The notes beneath the pieces were generated by a model that saw nothing but the letters and a program-made list of their open reading frames with translations, was not told the DNA's origin and made no database searches. Made by a program: the position numbers and the translations under genes. Below are positions 35,047 to 43,254 of a stretch of 64,000 nt of DNA, in pieces. Position 1 is the stretch's first letter. Every line of letters starts with the position of its first letter. Location of the stretch: NCBI RefSeq assembly GCF_019219075.1, contig NZ_JAHUWJ010000001.1, positions 434,001 to 498,000 of the forward strand. The letters are read 5' to 3'. The DNA comes from Chitinophaga sp. sic0106 (lineage in GTDB: Bacteria > Bacteroidota > Bacteroidia > Chitinophagales > Chitinophagaceae).

Positions 35047-35796
35047 ATGAGCACGCAGCACACCAAAATCAAGTTCCTCGCCCATGCTAGTTTTCAAATA
35101 ACTACCCCGGAAGGAAGAACAATCCTCATTGATCCATGGTATACCGACAACCCTTATCTCCCTGCCGGCACCGCCATTCCGGAACAGGTGGACCTGATCC
35201 TGCTCACCCATGGCCACGGTGATCACATGGACAAAAAGATCATTGATATGATCCGTAATCTCTCGCCCAAAGTGATTGCCAACCCGGGCGTAAGAGTTTA
35301 CCTGGCAAACAACAGCGTGCCCGCCCACGTATTTGAAGGCATGAATGCCGGCGGCACCGTGTCCCTGCTGGATGTCAGGATTACCATGACCAACGCCTTT
35401 CACCATGCGGCCATCACGCAGCCCGATGGCAAACAAGGCTACCTGCACCAACCCAATGGCTTCATCATCTGGCTTAGCGACGATGTATCCGTATACTACG
35501 CCGGCGATACCTCCGTATTCGGTGATATGGCCTTGATTGGGGAGATATATGAACCGGATATTGCCATACTTCCTATCGGCGACCGCTTTACCATGGGGCC
35601 GCTGGAAGCAGCTTTCGCCACCAGACTACTGAAAGTAAACCACGTGATCCCCTGTCATTACGGCACTATGCCGGCACTAACAGGAACGCCCCAACGACTA
35701 AAAGAACTGACGCAAGACCTGTCGCACCTGGAAATACACGAGCTGAAACCCGGCGAAGTACTTGAGACTTCCGGACTCAAGCTGAAACAGTGGTAA
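35047..35796 (+). CDS. UlaG-like metal-dependent hydrolase (metallo-beta-lactamase fold)
   Basis: A 249-residue MBL-fold enzyme. It has His-Ala-Ser-Phe near the start, the metal motif Leu-Leu-Thr-His-Gly-His-Gly-Asp-His-Met-Asp near 53-63, Ala-Gly-Asp-Thr-Ser-Val-Phe near 151-157 and a final metal His in Pro-Cys-His-Tyr-Gly-Thr near 201-206. Proteins of this group are annotated as UPF0173/UlaG-like hydrolases; substrates are rarely known. The GNAT gene follows 38 bp later on the same strand. Confidence 0.92.
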   Translation: MSTQHTKIKFLAHASFQITTPEGRTILIDPWYTDNPYLPAGTAIPEQVDLILLTHGHGDHMDKKIIDMIRNLSPKVIANPGVRVYLANNSVPAHVFEGMNAGGTVSLLDVRITMTNAFHHAAITQPDGKQGYLHQPNGFIIWLSDDVSVYYAGDTSVFGDMALIGEIYEPDIAILPIGDRFTMGPLEAAFATRLLKVNHVIPCHYGTMPALTGTPQRLKELTQDLSHLEIHELKPGEVLETSGLKLKQW

Positions 35797-35834
35797 AGCA
35801 CTAGCCAATATTTTATCCGTAATACCAACTAACT

Positions 35835-36341
35835 ATGTTGCCCCTGACTACGAGCAGGCTAATGGTGTATCCGTGCCGGCTACCGTTGCTGACACATATC
35901 TACCTGGGGAATGCACATGCCGCCACTGAACTGGATGCATTCATCCCCGCCGAATGGCCACCGGAAGACCTGAAAGAAATGATACCGTATTTTATTGAAT
36001 CCCTGCAGCATGATCCCAAAGCGTTTCCATGGCTGTTCTGGATCATTGTTACCCGGGCAGAAAGAACCGTGATCGGGAACGTGGGCTTTAAAGGTCGCCC
36101 CGATAAAAACGGACAGGCAGAAATCAGTTACTACCTGCTCCCTGCGTATAGGGGACAGGGTTATATGAGAGAGGCTGCCGCCGCACTGGTCAACTGGGCT
36201 TTCACGGACACGCCTGTACGCCGCATAGTGGCCGAGTGTGACGCTACCAATATTGCCTCGCTAAGGGTATTGCAAAAGCTGGGTATGCGGTTGGGATATA
36301 AGTCCGGAGATATGCTGTACTGGCATCTCCCTAAAAAATAA
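35835..36341 (+). CDS. GNAT family N-acetyltransferase
   Basis: A 168-residue GNAT protein. It carries Val-Ile-Gly-Asn-Val-Gly-Phe-Lys-Gly near 75-83, the acetyl-CoA-binding Leu-Leu-Pro-Ala-Tyr-Arg-Gly-Gln-Gly-Tyr-Met-Arg-Glu-Ala near 98-111, and the RimJ-type closing Glu-Cys-Asp-Ala-Thr-Asn-Ile-Ala-Ser-Leu-Arg-Val-Leu-Gln-Lys-Leu-Gly. It resembles the RimJ/RimL subgroup; substrate unknown. It meets the LysR gene tail to tail, 2 bp apart. Confidence 0.92.
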   Translation: MLPLTTSRLMVYPCRLPLLTHIYLGNAHAATELDAFIPAEWPPEDLKEMIPYFIESLQHDPKAFPWLFWIIVTRAERTVIGNVGFKGRPDKNGQAEISYYLLPAYRGQGYMREAAAALVNWAFTDTPVRRIVAECDATNIASLRVLQKLGMRLGYKSGDMLYWHLPKK

Positions 36342-36343
36342 AA

Positions 36344-37237
36344 CTATTCTGAAATATTCTGACGGGTAAAACGAATAAACAACTGCGCCAGCTTGTCCTG
36401 CTGCCCCTGTAAATAGGTGAAATGCAGTTTTCTCACCAGTTTAAAATTCCTGATGGGCAGCACTACAAACTCACCTGCCTCCAGCTCGCGCTGTACGGCC
36501 TGTAGCGATAAAAATGCCGCACATGGCGCATGATACAGATAGGATTTGATGCTTTCCGTATTACCCATATACATGGCAATATTGAGATCTGTGATTTTCA
36601 GTTTCAGCCGTTTCAACTCTTCGGTAAGCACTTCCAACGTGCCGGAACCATGCTCGCGCATGAGTAAAGGAATGGTTTTTAATTCCGCCGGTGATAAAGG
36701 CTCGCCATTGCCATAAGTATGCTTTGAATTGCCCACGAGCACAATTTCATCTTTCGCAAACTCTACATATTTTAACTGGGGATTTTTAGAACTACCTTCT
36801 ATAATCCCCAGCTGTATACTTTTTTCAAAAAGTGCCTGTTCAATCTGTTCGGTATTGCCACTCGTGAGTGAAGTTTTTACATCCGGATAACGCTGGTTAA
36901 ACTTGGCCATCAGCGGCGGGATCAGGTACTGCGCAATGGTGCTGCTGGCGCCTATCGGCAGCATACCACCCTGTGTATGCTTCAGCTGATTGATATCGTA
37001 TTCCAGGTTGCGGTAATCAGCAAAAATGATTTCTGTATGGTGCATCACCAGCTGGCCTGCACGGGTCAGTTTAATCTTATTGCCGATGCGCTCAAATACA
37101 GCCATGCCCAACTGTTGCTCCAGTTCGTGGATATGCTTGGTCACAGCCGGCTGAGAAATGTAAAGCTCTTCAGCCGCCTTGGTAAAACTGAGGCGCTTGG
37201 CAACGGTATGAAATACTTTGAGTCTGAAATCGAACAT
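36344..37237 (-). CDS. LysR family transcriptional regulator
   Basis: A 297-residue LysR regulator. The winged helix-turn-helix is at 1-60 (Arg-Leu-Ser-Phe-Thr-Lys-Ala-Ala-Glu-Glu-Leu-Tyr-Ile-Ser-Gln-Pro-Ala-Val-Thr), followed by the linker helix and a periplasmic-binding-like co-inducer domain (Pro-Ile-Gly-Ala-Ser-Ser-Thr-Ile near 93-100). The effector is unknown. It starts 26 bp after the DsrE gene on the same strand and may be cotranscribed with it. Confidence 0.94.
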   Translation of the reverse strand: MFDFRLKVFHTVAKRLSFTKAAEELYISQPAVTKHIHELEQQLGMAVFERIGNKIKLTRAGQLVMHHTEIIFADYRNLEYDINQLKHTQGGMLPIGASSTIAQYLIPPLMAKFNQRYPDVKTSLTSGNTEQIEQALFEKSIQLGIIEGSSKNPQLKYVEFAKDEIVLVGNSKHTYGNGEPLSPAELKTIPLLMREHGSGTLEVLTEELKRLKLKITDLNIAMYMGNTESIKSYLYHAPCAAFLSLQAVQRELEAGEFVVLPIRNFKLVRKLHFTYLQGQQDKLAQLFIRFTRQNISE

Positions 37238-37263
37238 GTGATAAAAATACTTAAAATCCGCTA

Positions 37264-37680
37264 TTATGGATGAATATAGGCCCAGCCTTCCGATTGTTTG
37301 ATGATCAGCTCACCGTTGCCGCTGGGCGTATATTGGATAAACGGAAATAACTCTGACCTGGCAATATTACGCTCCTTCAGCGTATTCTCGCACTCTACCA
37401 GGATCACGCCTTTGGCTTTCAGGTCCTGTAGCAGTTGTTCGTAAGGCTTGCTCTTCAGGAATACGGCTACGCCGCTTCCATGGGCTACCAGTTCTACGGT
37501 TAACTTATTTTGTAGTCGTGGGTCAGACAGGGCGTTGCTGATGTTTCTTAACGTGGCACGGATAACTTTATCATCGTCACTGTTGAGTTGGTAAACAGCC
37601 TTAAACGTGGATGGCTGCTGGGCCTTGGCGGGCAGAAAACTACACGCGCAAATTGCCGCTGCTAATAGTAATTGCTTCAT
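37264..37680 (-). CDS. exported DsrE/DsrF-like protein
   Basis: A 138-residue protein with a signal peptide (ending Pro-Ala-Lys-Ala-Gln). The body fits DsrE-like sulfur-relay folds: Val-Tyr-Gln-Leu-Asn-Ser, Val-Glu-Leu-Val-Ala-His-Gly-Ser-Gly-Val near 62-71, and Gly-Val-Ile-Leu-Val-Glu-Cys-Glu-Asn-Thr-Leu near 91-101 with a Cys at the usual active site. The export signal is typical of the Bacteroidota form. It lies between a small repeat protein and LysR on one strand, after the terminator at 37693. Confidence 0.85.
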   Translation of the reverse strand: MKQLLLAAAICACSFLPAKAQQPSTFKAVYQLNSDDDKVIRATLRNISNALSDPRLQNKLTVELVAHGSGVAVFLKSKPYEQLLQDLKAKGVILVECENTLKERNIARSELFPFIQYTPSGNGELIIKQSEGWAYIHP

Positions 37681-37692
37681 GATCGCAATATA

Positions 37693-37727
37693 AACACAAA
37701 AGCGCCGTATAACGGCGCTTTTGTGTT
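37693..37727 (-). terminator. terminator after the small Lys-rich gene
   Basis: 15-bp perfect stem (37693-37707 with 37713-37727) and 5-nt loop just after the stop of the 37728 gene; the minus-strand tail is T-rich. Confidence 0.82.
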
Positions 37728-37991
37728 TTATGATTTTTTCTTGCCTGCGTCTTTGTTATTGGTTTTGTAACGCATGTCCGGAGTACCGTCTTTCTTTTTA
37801 GGCCCTTCGGATTTGGCTGTTTGTTTGTTTTCTTTGAACCGCTTGTCAGGTGTACCGTCTTTCTTGGTCGGGGCCGCAGCGGTGGCTTCTTTCTTAGTGG
37901 CCTCTTTTTTAGTGGCTTTGGCAGGTGTTTGCGCAATGGCTGCTGATACAATCAACATAAGTGCCATCAGGCCGGTCAGAAACTTTTTCAT
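37728..37991 (-). CDS. small exported Lys-rich protein with DGTPD repeats
   Basis: An 87-residue protein; ATG 37991 (Met-Lys-Lys-Phe-Leu) gives a clean signal peptide ending Ala-Ile-Ala-Gln, and an ATG 15 bp earlier is a less likely start. The mature part is Lys/Ala/Thr-rich with two copies of Lys-Lys-Asp-Gly-Thr-Pro-Asp-x-Arg-x-Lys. I recall similar small secreted proteins in Chitinophagaceae but know no function. Probably disordered and strongly basic. Confidence 0.7.
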   Translation of the reverse strand: MKKFLTGLMALMLIVSAAIAQTPAKATKKEATKKEATAAAPTKKDGTPDKRFKENKQTAKSEGPKKKDGTPDMRYKTNNKDAGKKKS

Positions 37992-38063
37992 AAAAATATG
38001 TTTCATAAAAATTAAGAAAATATTTCATGAATAATATACCTGTAAGGGTTTTTTAAGGGAGAT

Positions 38064-40031
38064 TTAATTTTTCTCCACCCACATGCCATTGTCCCTGATC
38101 AGGTTTATCAGTTCATCCACTGCCACATCGCTGTTAAGCCCTTTCTTCACTATTTCTTTGCCTCTGTACAGCGTGATTTTACCTACGCCGCTTCCTACAT
38201 AGCCAAAGTCGGCGTCGGCCATTTCCCCGGGTCCGTTTACGATACATCCCATGATAGCGATTTTAACGCCTTTCAGGTGATGGGTTACCGCGCGGATGCG
38301 GGCTGTGGTTTCCTGTAAGTCAAACAGGGTGCGGCCGCAGGAAGGGCAGGAGATATATTCTGTTTTTGAAATGCGGGTACGGGTGGCCTGTAAAATACCA
38401 AAGGCCACATTATTGAGTGTAGCATACTGGCTTGCATCCACAATGGGATTGGTTAACCAGATACCATCACCAAAACCATCCAGCAGGAGGGCTCCGGCTT
38501 CTGTAGCATGATGAATCAGGTGTTGGTCGTTTGTTTCCTGTTGGCTGCTGCTGTGGATAATAACGGGAACGGTTATATTTTTTTCAAGCAGCAGGGTGAA
38601 GAAACGACGCACATTAGCCATGGCGGTAGGGCCTGTACTGCTGGCACTGAATACCATTGCAGCGGCTTGTTGCGGATCAGTGGCCAGTTGCAGGAGGGAG
38701 GCAATTTCCGGTGTATCCAGGTTGTCGCAATTGATGGCAATAAACTGTTCTTTGGCTTTTTGTCCTTCTTTGCTTGCCTGCAGGTATTGTTGCAGGTTAT
38801 AATATGGGAGATACTGGTCTTTCTCCGCCAGGTTGTTCCAGGTATCGGCGTTAAGCACTACGCGCAGGGTACCCGGCAGGCCGAAAGCAGGAACCAGATC
38901 TGCGGTGTAGATATAATCTGCTGCTGCATCTGCGATATTCCATTTATCGCTGGGCTCATCGTAGGTGTAGCCAATTGCGGTAAGGTCGGAAGGTTGTAAG
39001 GCGGTAGCATTGCTGTAGTCGGCTACTACTACCGGCACCTGTTTGGCGCCTATATTTTCAACGGCTTCACTATCCCTGCGTTTGTAAGTGAAGGGAGAGT
39101 AAGGCACGTGTATCAGCGGTGTTTGTGTGGCTTCCGGGGTAGTGCTGCGATTGGTATATCGTTGAATGATATCGCGGCAAACCGGCAGCTCAAATTCCGG
39201 ATCTTCGGTAAGGGATACGCGGATGGTATCACCCACGCCGTCTTCCAGTAAGGTGCCGATACCAATGGCCGATTTAATACGACCATCTTCTCCGTCGCCG
39301 GCTTCTGTTACACCCAGGTGCAGCGGATAGCTGTGACCCAGTTCCTGCTGCATGGTTTGCACCAGGAGTCGGTAAGCCTGCACCATTACCTGAGGATTGC
39401 TGGCTTTCATGCTCAGTACAATGTTGCGGTAGCTCAGATCCTCGGCAATGCGAAGGAATTCCATAGCGCTCTCTACCATGCCCATCGGGGTATCGCCGTA
39501 GCGACTCATAATCCGGTCGCTGAGGGAGCCGTGGTTGGTACCAATACGCATGGCTGTACCATTTTCCTGGCAGATTTTTACCAGCGGGGTAAAGCGTTCC
39601 CGGATACGGTCTATCTCTTCCTGGTATTCACTATCCGTATAATCCAGTGTTTCGAATTTCTTTTTATCTACATAGTTTCCCGGGTTGATACGCACCTTTT
39701 CTACAATGCGGGCGGCTATTTCCGCGGCATTGGGCGTAAAGTGGATATCGGCCACGAGGGGCGTATGATAACCCTGACGGCGAAGTTCTTTTTTGATGGC
39801 CAGCAGGTTTTCTGCCTCTTTTTTACTGGGGGCTGTAATCCTTACCAGCTCGGCGCCTGCTTCGATGCAACGTATGGTTTGGGCCACAGTGGCGGCCGTA
39901 TCCATTGTATCGGTGGTGGTCATTGTCTGAATGCGGATAGGGTGATGGTTGCCGATCACGAGATCTCCCACTTTCACCTCTAAGGTGTCCAGACGTTTGT
40001 AGGATGTTAATGAGTTGCAATAAAGCTGCAT
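38064..40031 (-). CDS. ispG: HMBPP synthase, long form
   Basis: A 655-residue IspG/GcpE, which reductively converts MEcPP to HMBPP in the MEP isoprenoid pathway. I start at ATG 40031; the longer frame opens at TTG. Seen are Gly-Asn-His-His-Pro-Ile-Arg-Ile-Gln-Thr-Met-Thr at the N-terminus, Pro-Leu-Val-Ala-Asp-Ile-His-Phe, and the 4Fe-4S ligands in Ser-Cys-Pro-Ser-Cys-Gly-Arg near 567 and Met-Gly-Cys-Ile-Val-Asn-Gly-Pro-Gly-Glu near 602. The long central insert (about 260-520) is the extra domain found in plant, Chlamydia and Bacteroidota enzymes; E. coli IspG lacks it. Confidence 0.96.
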   Translation of the reverse strand: MQLYCNSLTSYKRLDTLEVKVGDLVIGNHHPIRIQTMTTTDTMDTAATVAQTIRCIEAGAELVRITAPSKKEAENLLAIKKELRRQGYHTPLVADIHFTPNAAEIAARIVEKVRINPGNYVDKKKFETLDYTDSEYQEEIDRIRERFTPLVKICQENGTAMRIGTNHGSLSDRIMSRYGDTPMGMVESAMEFLRIAEDLSYRNIVLSMKASNPQVMVQAYRLLVQTMQQELGHSYPLHLGVTEAGDGEDGRIKSAIGIGTLLEDGVGDTIRVSLTEDPEFELPVCRDIIQRYTNRSTTPEATQTPLIHVPYSPFTYKRRDSEAVENIGAKQVPVVVADYSNATALQPSDLTAIGYTYDEPSDKWNIADAAADYIYTADLVPAFGLPGTLRVVLNADTWNNLAEKDQYLPYYNLQQYLQASKEGQKAKEQFIAINCDNLDTPEIASLLQLATDPQQAAAMVFSASSTGPTAMANVRRFFTLLLEKNITVPVIIHSSSQQETNDQHLIHHATEAGALLLDGFGDGIWLTNPIVDASQYATLNNVAFGILQATRTRISKTEYISCPSCGRTLFDLQETTARIRAVTHHLKGVKIAIMGCIVNGPGEMADADFGYVGSGVGKITLYRGKEIVKKGLNSDVAVDELINLIRDNGMWVEKN

Positions 40032-40105
40032 GCGATTATGTTTTCCTTGCTGGTGCAAAGTTAAGAAAGTGGGCTTCAATATTCCTTGCAGAAAGGGACA
40101 ATATG

Positions 40106-40182
40106 TTTTTCTGAATAATAGGAGGGCCGTTGGCCCTCCTATTATTCAGAAAAATCCCTCCGCCAACGGCGGAGGGATTTTT
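40106..40182. terminator. two overlapping strong hairpins between batC and ispG
   Basis: Hairpin A: 23-bp perfect stem 40106-40128 with 40132-40154. Hairpin B: 15-bp perfect stem 40150-40164 with 40168-40182. The two share five A bases (40150-40154) and have related GGAGGG/CCCTCC cores. B lies first on the minus strand and ends in T5, so it is the likely batC terminator. Confidence 0.85.
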
Positions 40183-40205
40183 CTGATATATCTTTAGCTA
40201 ATTGA

Positions 40206-40997
40206 TTACCAATCTTTTTCAACTGGAACTACCTGCCCTTTGGCCTTCTTGGTTTTATCCTGGAGTTTCTTTTCCTCCTGACCTAATGCCTGCAGGAGCC
40301 TTTCTGCTTCCTGTTTGCTCATTTTGCTGGGCTGTGGCTCTGGTTTCTGCTGTTCCTGGTTTTGTTTGTCTTTATCCTGCTGGTCTTTGTTCTGCTGATC
40401 TTTGTCCTTATCCTGTTTGTCTTTATCCTTGTTCTGCTGATCCTTATTCTGGTCCTTGTTCTGGTCTTTATTCTGATCTTTTTTGTCCTTGTCTTTGTCT
40501 TTATCCTTGTTTTTGTCTTTGTTATCGCCGCCGCCACCTTGCTGCTGTTGCTTTTTCAGCATAGCCTGTGCGTAGGCGAGGTTATAACGGGCATCCTCGT
40601 CATTAGGATTTATCTTAAGCGCCTGTTTGTATGACTTTATACTTTCTTCCCACTTTTTATCTTCCATGAAAGTGTTACCGATATTATAGTCGGCATCAGA
40701 TTTCATATCTTTTTTTTCTGCGAGTTTCAGGCTGTTAGCGTATTGATTACGGGCTTCCTCGTATCTTTTTTGTTTATAGAGCGAGTTGCCGAGGTTATAG
40801 TTACCGGCGGCAGACTGGGCGTTTTGCTCCAGGGCTTTTTTGTAGTTGGCTTCCGCGTCGGCAAATTGTTGTTTACTGTACAGCTCATTGCCTTTACGGA
40901 TGTATTTATTGCCGGAGCCTTTTTGCTGTGCGCCTGCCGTAAGGCTTGTCAGCACTGCAATGCAGATAAATCCATATTTTATTAACTGTAGTTTCAT
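40206..40997 (-). CDS. batC: BatC-like TPR protein with charged tail
   Basis: A 263-residue exported TPR protein. After a signal peptide (about 1-24) come three or four TPR units (Gly-Asn-Tyr-Asn-Leu-Gly-Asn-Ser-Leu-Tyr, Asp-Ala-Arg-Tyr-Asn-Leu-Ala-Tyr-Ala), then about 80 residues of Lys/Asp/Asn/Gln repeats (mostly Asn-Lys-Asp, Gln-Asn-Lys-Asp) and a short closing helix. BatC belongs to the Bacteroides aerotolerance genes, where BatB/BatC form a periplasmic complex of unclear mechanism. It directly follows batB by 14 bp. The tail is low-complexity in DNA as well. Confidence 0.87.
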   Translation of the reverse strand: MKLQLIKYGFICIAVLTSLTAGAQQKGSGNKYIRKGNELYSKQQFADAEANYKKALEQNAQSAAGNYNLGNSLYKQKRYEEARNQYANSLKLAEKKDMKSDADYNIGNTFMEDKKWEESIKSYKQALKINPNDEDARYNLAYAQAMLKKQQQQGGGGDNKDKNKDKDKDKDKKDQNKDQNKDQNKDQQNKDKDKQDKDKDQQNKDQQDKDKQNQEQQKPEPQPSKMSKQEAERLLQALGQEEKKLQDKTKKAKGQVVPVEKDW

Positions 40998-41011
40998 GTG
41001 TTGTGTTGTTG

Positions 41012-42037
41012 TTATGCTACGGAAGATGGCAATTCCTCTTTTTTCTTACGGCGAACTTCCGGAATAAAGAATTCTATCAGTAACAATGCCAGGGCTACGC
41101 CCAGGAAATATTGGAAATAGCTGTTATAATCGGTGAAAATATTTTCACCAAACTCTTTTTGTTCCATGCTGTCAATTTTGGCAGCGAGGGTGTTTACTAC
41201 GTCATCGGTGTTATTTTCCAGGTGTTCGTAGATGCCGTGGCCGGCATAGGCAATGCCTTTCAGCTCACCTTCATTGAGTTTGGATACAACGGTGTTGCCT
41301 TCCCTGTCTTTTTTATAGCCGCCGGTTTCCGGATCGGGCAGGGGAGATCCGGTGGTAGAGCCGATACCGATGGTATTTATCACTACACCGTTTTCAAATG
41401 CTGCTTTTGTTTTTTGCACGGCGGTTTCGTCATGGTCTTCCCCGTCAGAAATCACGATGAGGGCTTTATGCTTGCGTTCTTTCTTATTGAAGGCATCATC
41501 AGCTGTTTGTATGGCTTGCCCGATCGCTGTTCCCTGGGTTGGAATCATATCCGGGGATACGGTGCTCAGGTACATTTTAGCAGCGGAATAATCGATGGTC
41601 AGCGGCATCTGGAGGTAGGAGTTGCCGGCAAACACCACCAGGCCGATACGGTCGTTTTCGAGCTTATCCATCAACTTGGTAATCAGCTGTTTGGCGCGTG
41701 TCAGGCGGTCGGGTTGCACGTCGGTAGCCAGCATACTTTTACTCACGTCCAGGGCGATCATTACATCCACCCCTTTACGGGTGATTTTCTCCATACGGCT
41801 GCCTTTCTGGAGGTTGGCCAGGCCAATTACACCAAAAAAGAAAGCGAAGAATATCAGAAAAAATTTGAGCACAAAAAGTTTGCGGGAGTAACCGGTAAAA
41901 AGTTTTTCTACCAGGGCAGGATCGCCAATACGCTTGATAGACCTGCGTTTCCACCAGGATACAGCCAGGAAGGCCAGCTGCAGAACCAGCAGGAGGGTCA
42001 GTGCCCATAAATACTCACTATGCTGAAATCGTAACAT
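41012..42037 (-). CDS. batB: VWA-domain membrane protein BatB-like
   Basis: A 341-residue protein with two N-terminal transmembrane helices (about 10-27 and 55-75), a VWA domain with MIDAS Asp-Val-Ser-Lys-Ser near 95-99, Thr-x-Gly-Thr-Ala near the second metal loop and Ser-Asp-Gly-Glu-Asp-His-Asp near 188-194, and a C-terminal helix. This is the BatA/BatB form. A CTTG-N19-TATTTTTG promoter (42085-42115) lies before it. In many Bacteroidota batA, moxR and DUF58 genes precede it; none is here. Confidence 0.88.
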   Translation of the reverse strand: MLRFQHSEYLWALTLLLVLQLAFLAVSWWKRRSIKRIGDPALVEKLFTGYSRKLFVLKFFLIFFAFFFGVIGLANLQKGSRMEKITRKGVDVMIALDVSKSMLATDVQPDRLTRAKQLITKLMDKLENDRIGLVVFAGNSYLQMPLTIDYSAAKMYLSTVSPDMIPTQGTAIGQAIQTADDAFNKKERKHKALIVISDGEDHDETAVQKTKAAFENGVVINTIGIGSTTGSPLPDPETGGYKKDREGNTVVSKLNEGELKGIAYAGHGIYEHLENNTDDVVNTLAAKIDSMEQKEFGENIFTDYNSYFQYFLGVALALLLIEFFIPEVRRKKKEELPSSVA

Positions 42038-42084
42038 ATTCTATTTTAAGATATTCATTACCGGTAGTAAACCAGGTAAGAACT

Positions 42085-42115
42085 CAAAAATAATTTTTTT
42101 GTAACGTATTCCAAG
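42085..42115 (-). promoter_or_regulatory. promoter of batB-batC
   Basis: Minus strand CTTG (42112-42115), 19-nt spacer, TATTTTTG (42085-42092). One base from consensus at -33. About 48 bp before the batB start. Confidence 0.65.
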
Positions 42116-42259
42116 TGGCGGGTACCGGGTTTAGGTATTTTTTAACGCTCTGCGGAGGCACTTTTTACACGTGGGGCTGAATAAAATGGTTCCCTTCCCA
42201 GGCGGGTGATGTAATAAAAATCGTTTGCGCGGTTCTCTGCGCCCTCATCTTGCTTAAAT

Positions 42260-42290
42260 GGGAAGGGTACACCAACGGTGCACCCTTCCC
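42260..42290 (-). terminator. hairpin after beta-lactamase gene
   Basis: GGGAAGGGTACACC pairs with GGTGCACCCTTCCC with one mismatch (42260-42273 with 42277-42290), AAC loop. The T tract is short; termination is probable but not certain. Confidence 0.6.
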
Positions 42291-42318
42291 TACAAAAAGA
42301 TATAAAGTGAACGGGCGA

Positions 42319-43125
42319 TTACATCTCCCCTTTATAATAACCTGCATCTGTGAGAATATTACGTAAGATAGTAGCACGTGCCTTTATCATATCGAAGTTT
42401 GGATCTTCGGACTCGATGTTGAGCACAAAGAAGGAAGGGTGTCTGTTTTCCTCGATCCAGCCTACCATCCAGCCAATATGTTTCTTACCTTCTCTACCCC
42501 AGCCGGTTTTGTGGAAGAGTTCATATTTATCAGTTTTTTCGCGCAGCATCATGCCTCTCACTTCTCTCATGGCAGTTTTGGAGAAAGGCAGTTGATCGAA
42601 GTATAATTTCTTTACGAGACCCAGTTGTTCATCCGGGCTGATTTTCAGGGAATTGTCCAGCCAGAAGGTATCAATACGGCTGATTTTCATGTTACCGTAC
42701 TTCACGGAGTCGAGCCAGAGTTGCATGCCTTTTTGACCAATGCGGCGGGCTAATTCCTGGTAATAAGGAACTGCCGATACCCGAAAGGCCTCTCCCATAG
42801 TCAGATCTTTATTCCACTCAGGCATTTCGCGGGTAACGCTATCCCATGGAATAACGAGGGTGGTATCTTTCGCCACACCTGTTTGCAGGCCTACCAGGGA
42901 ATTGAAGATTTTAAAGGTAGATGCAGGTAGGAATGCCTGTTTGGCCCGGTCCAGGTTATATACCTTGAATACGCCGTTGCTGTTGTTGAAGAGCATGAAG
43001 GTACCTTCTACCTTAAATTCACTGAAGTATTTTTCCCAGCTTCTTTCTTCTTTAACGTTGTTGGGAGCACAGGCTGCCAAGGATATAACGACAACTGCCA
43101 GCACCCAGCCGAGTTTTTTGATCAT
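42319..43125 (-). CDS. class D (OXA-type) beta-lactamase lipoprotein
   Basis: A 268-residue serine beta-lactamase with lipobox Leu-Ala-Ala-Cys (Cys19). All class D motifs are present: Ser69-Thr-Phe-Lys72, Ser117-Ala-Val119, Tyr143-Gly-Asn145 and Lys206-Thr-Gly208, plus the Trp-Met-Val-Gly-Trp segment. Lys72 is the residue that is carbamylated in this class. It would hydrolyse penicillins and perhaps other beta-lactams. A TACTTTTG box (43146-43153) lies 20 bp upstream. No mobile-element sequence is nearby, so it looks like a resident chromosomal gene. A BlaR-like sensor domain without partner is less likely since there is no membrane domain. Confidence 0.9.
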   Translation of the reverse strand: MIKKLGWVLAVVVISLAACAPNNVKEERSWEKYFSEFKVEGTFMLFNNSNGVFKVYNLDRAKQAFLPASTFKIFNSLVGLQTGVAKDTTLVIPWDSVTREMPEWNKDLTMGEAFRVSAVPYYQELARRIGQKGMQLWLDSVKYGNMKISRIDTFWLDNSLKISPDEQLGLVKKLYFDQLPFSKTAMREVRGMMLREKTDKYELFHKTGWGREGKKHIGWMVGWIEENRHPSFFVLNIESEDPNFDMIKARATILRNILTDAGYYKGEM

Positions 43126-43145
43126 GATCTAATATTTGGTAGCTG

Positions 43146-43153
43146 CAAAAGTA
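43146..43153 (-). promoter_or_regulatory. -7 box of the beta-lactamase promoter
   Basis: TACTTTTG on the minus strand, exact TAnnTTTG, 20 bp before the ATG. TTTG elements upstream have non-ideal spacing (16 or 24). Confidence 0.45.
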
Positions 43154-43161
43154 AGTATAAA

Positions 43162-43229
43162 GCTGAAAGCAAAAAGCCAAATGGCGCAAAGTGCAGGCAA
43201 TCACTGCCACTCCTTGCGCCAATTTCAGC
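43162..43229 (-). terminator. nested hairpin after kbl
   Basis: Outer arms GCTGAAA/TTTCAGC (43162-43168 with 43223-43229) and inner arms TGGCGCAA/TTGCGCCA (43182-43189 with 43214-43221), with a GGCA/TGCC hairpin inside. It probably ends the kbl transcript. Confidence 0.6.
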
Positions 43230-43254
43230 ATTTATGAGGATGGGAACTCCTGCC

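Noticed and set aside
40362..40634. Phe/Val/Leu-rich plus-strand frame opposite the batC tail
   Set aside because: Complement of Lys/Asp/Asn/Gln repeats; shadow only.
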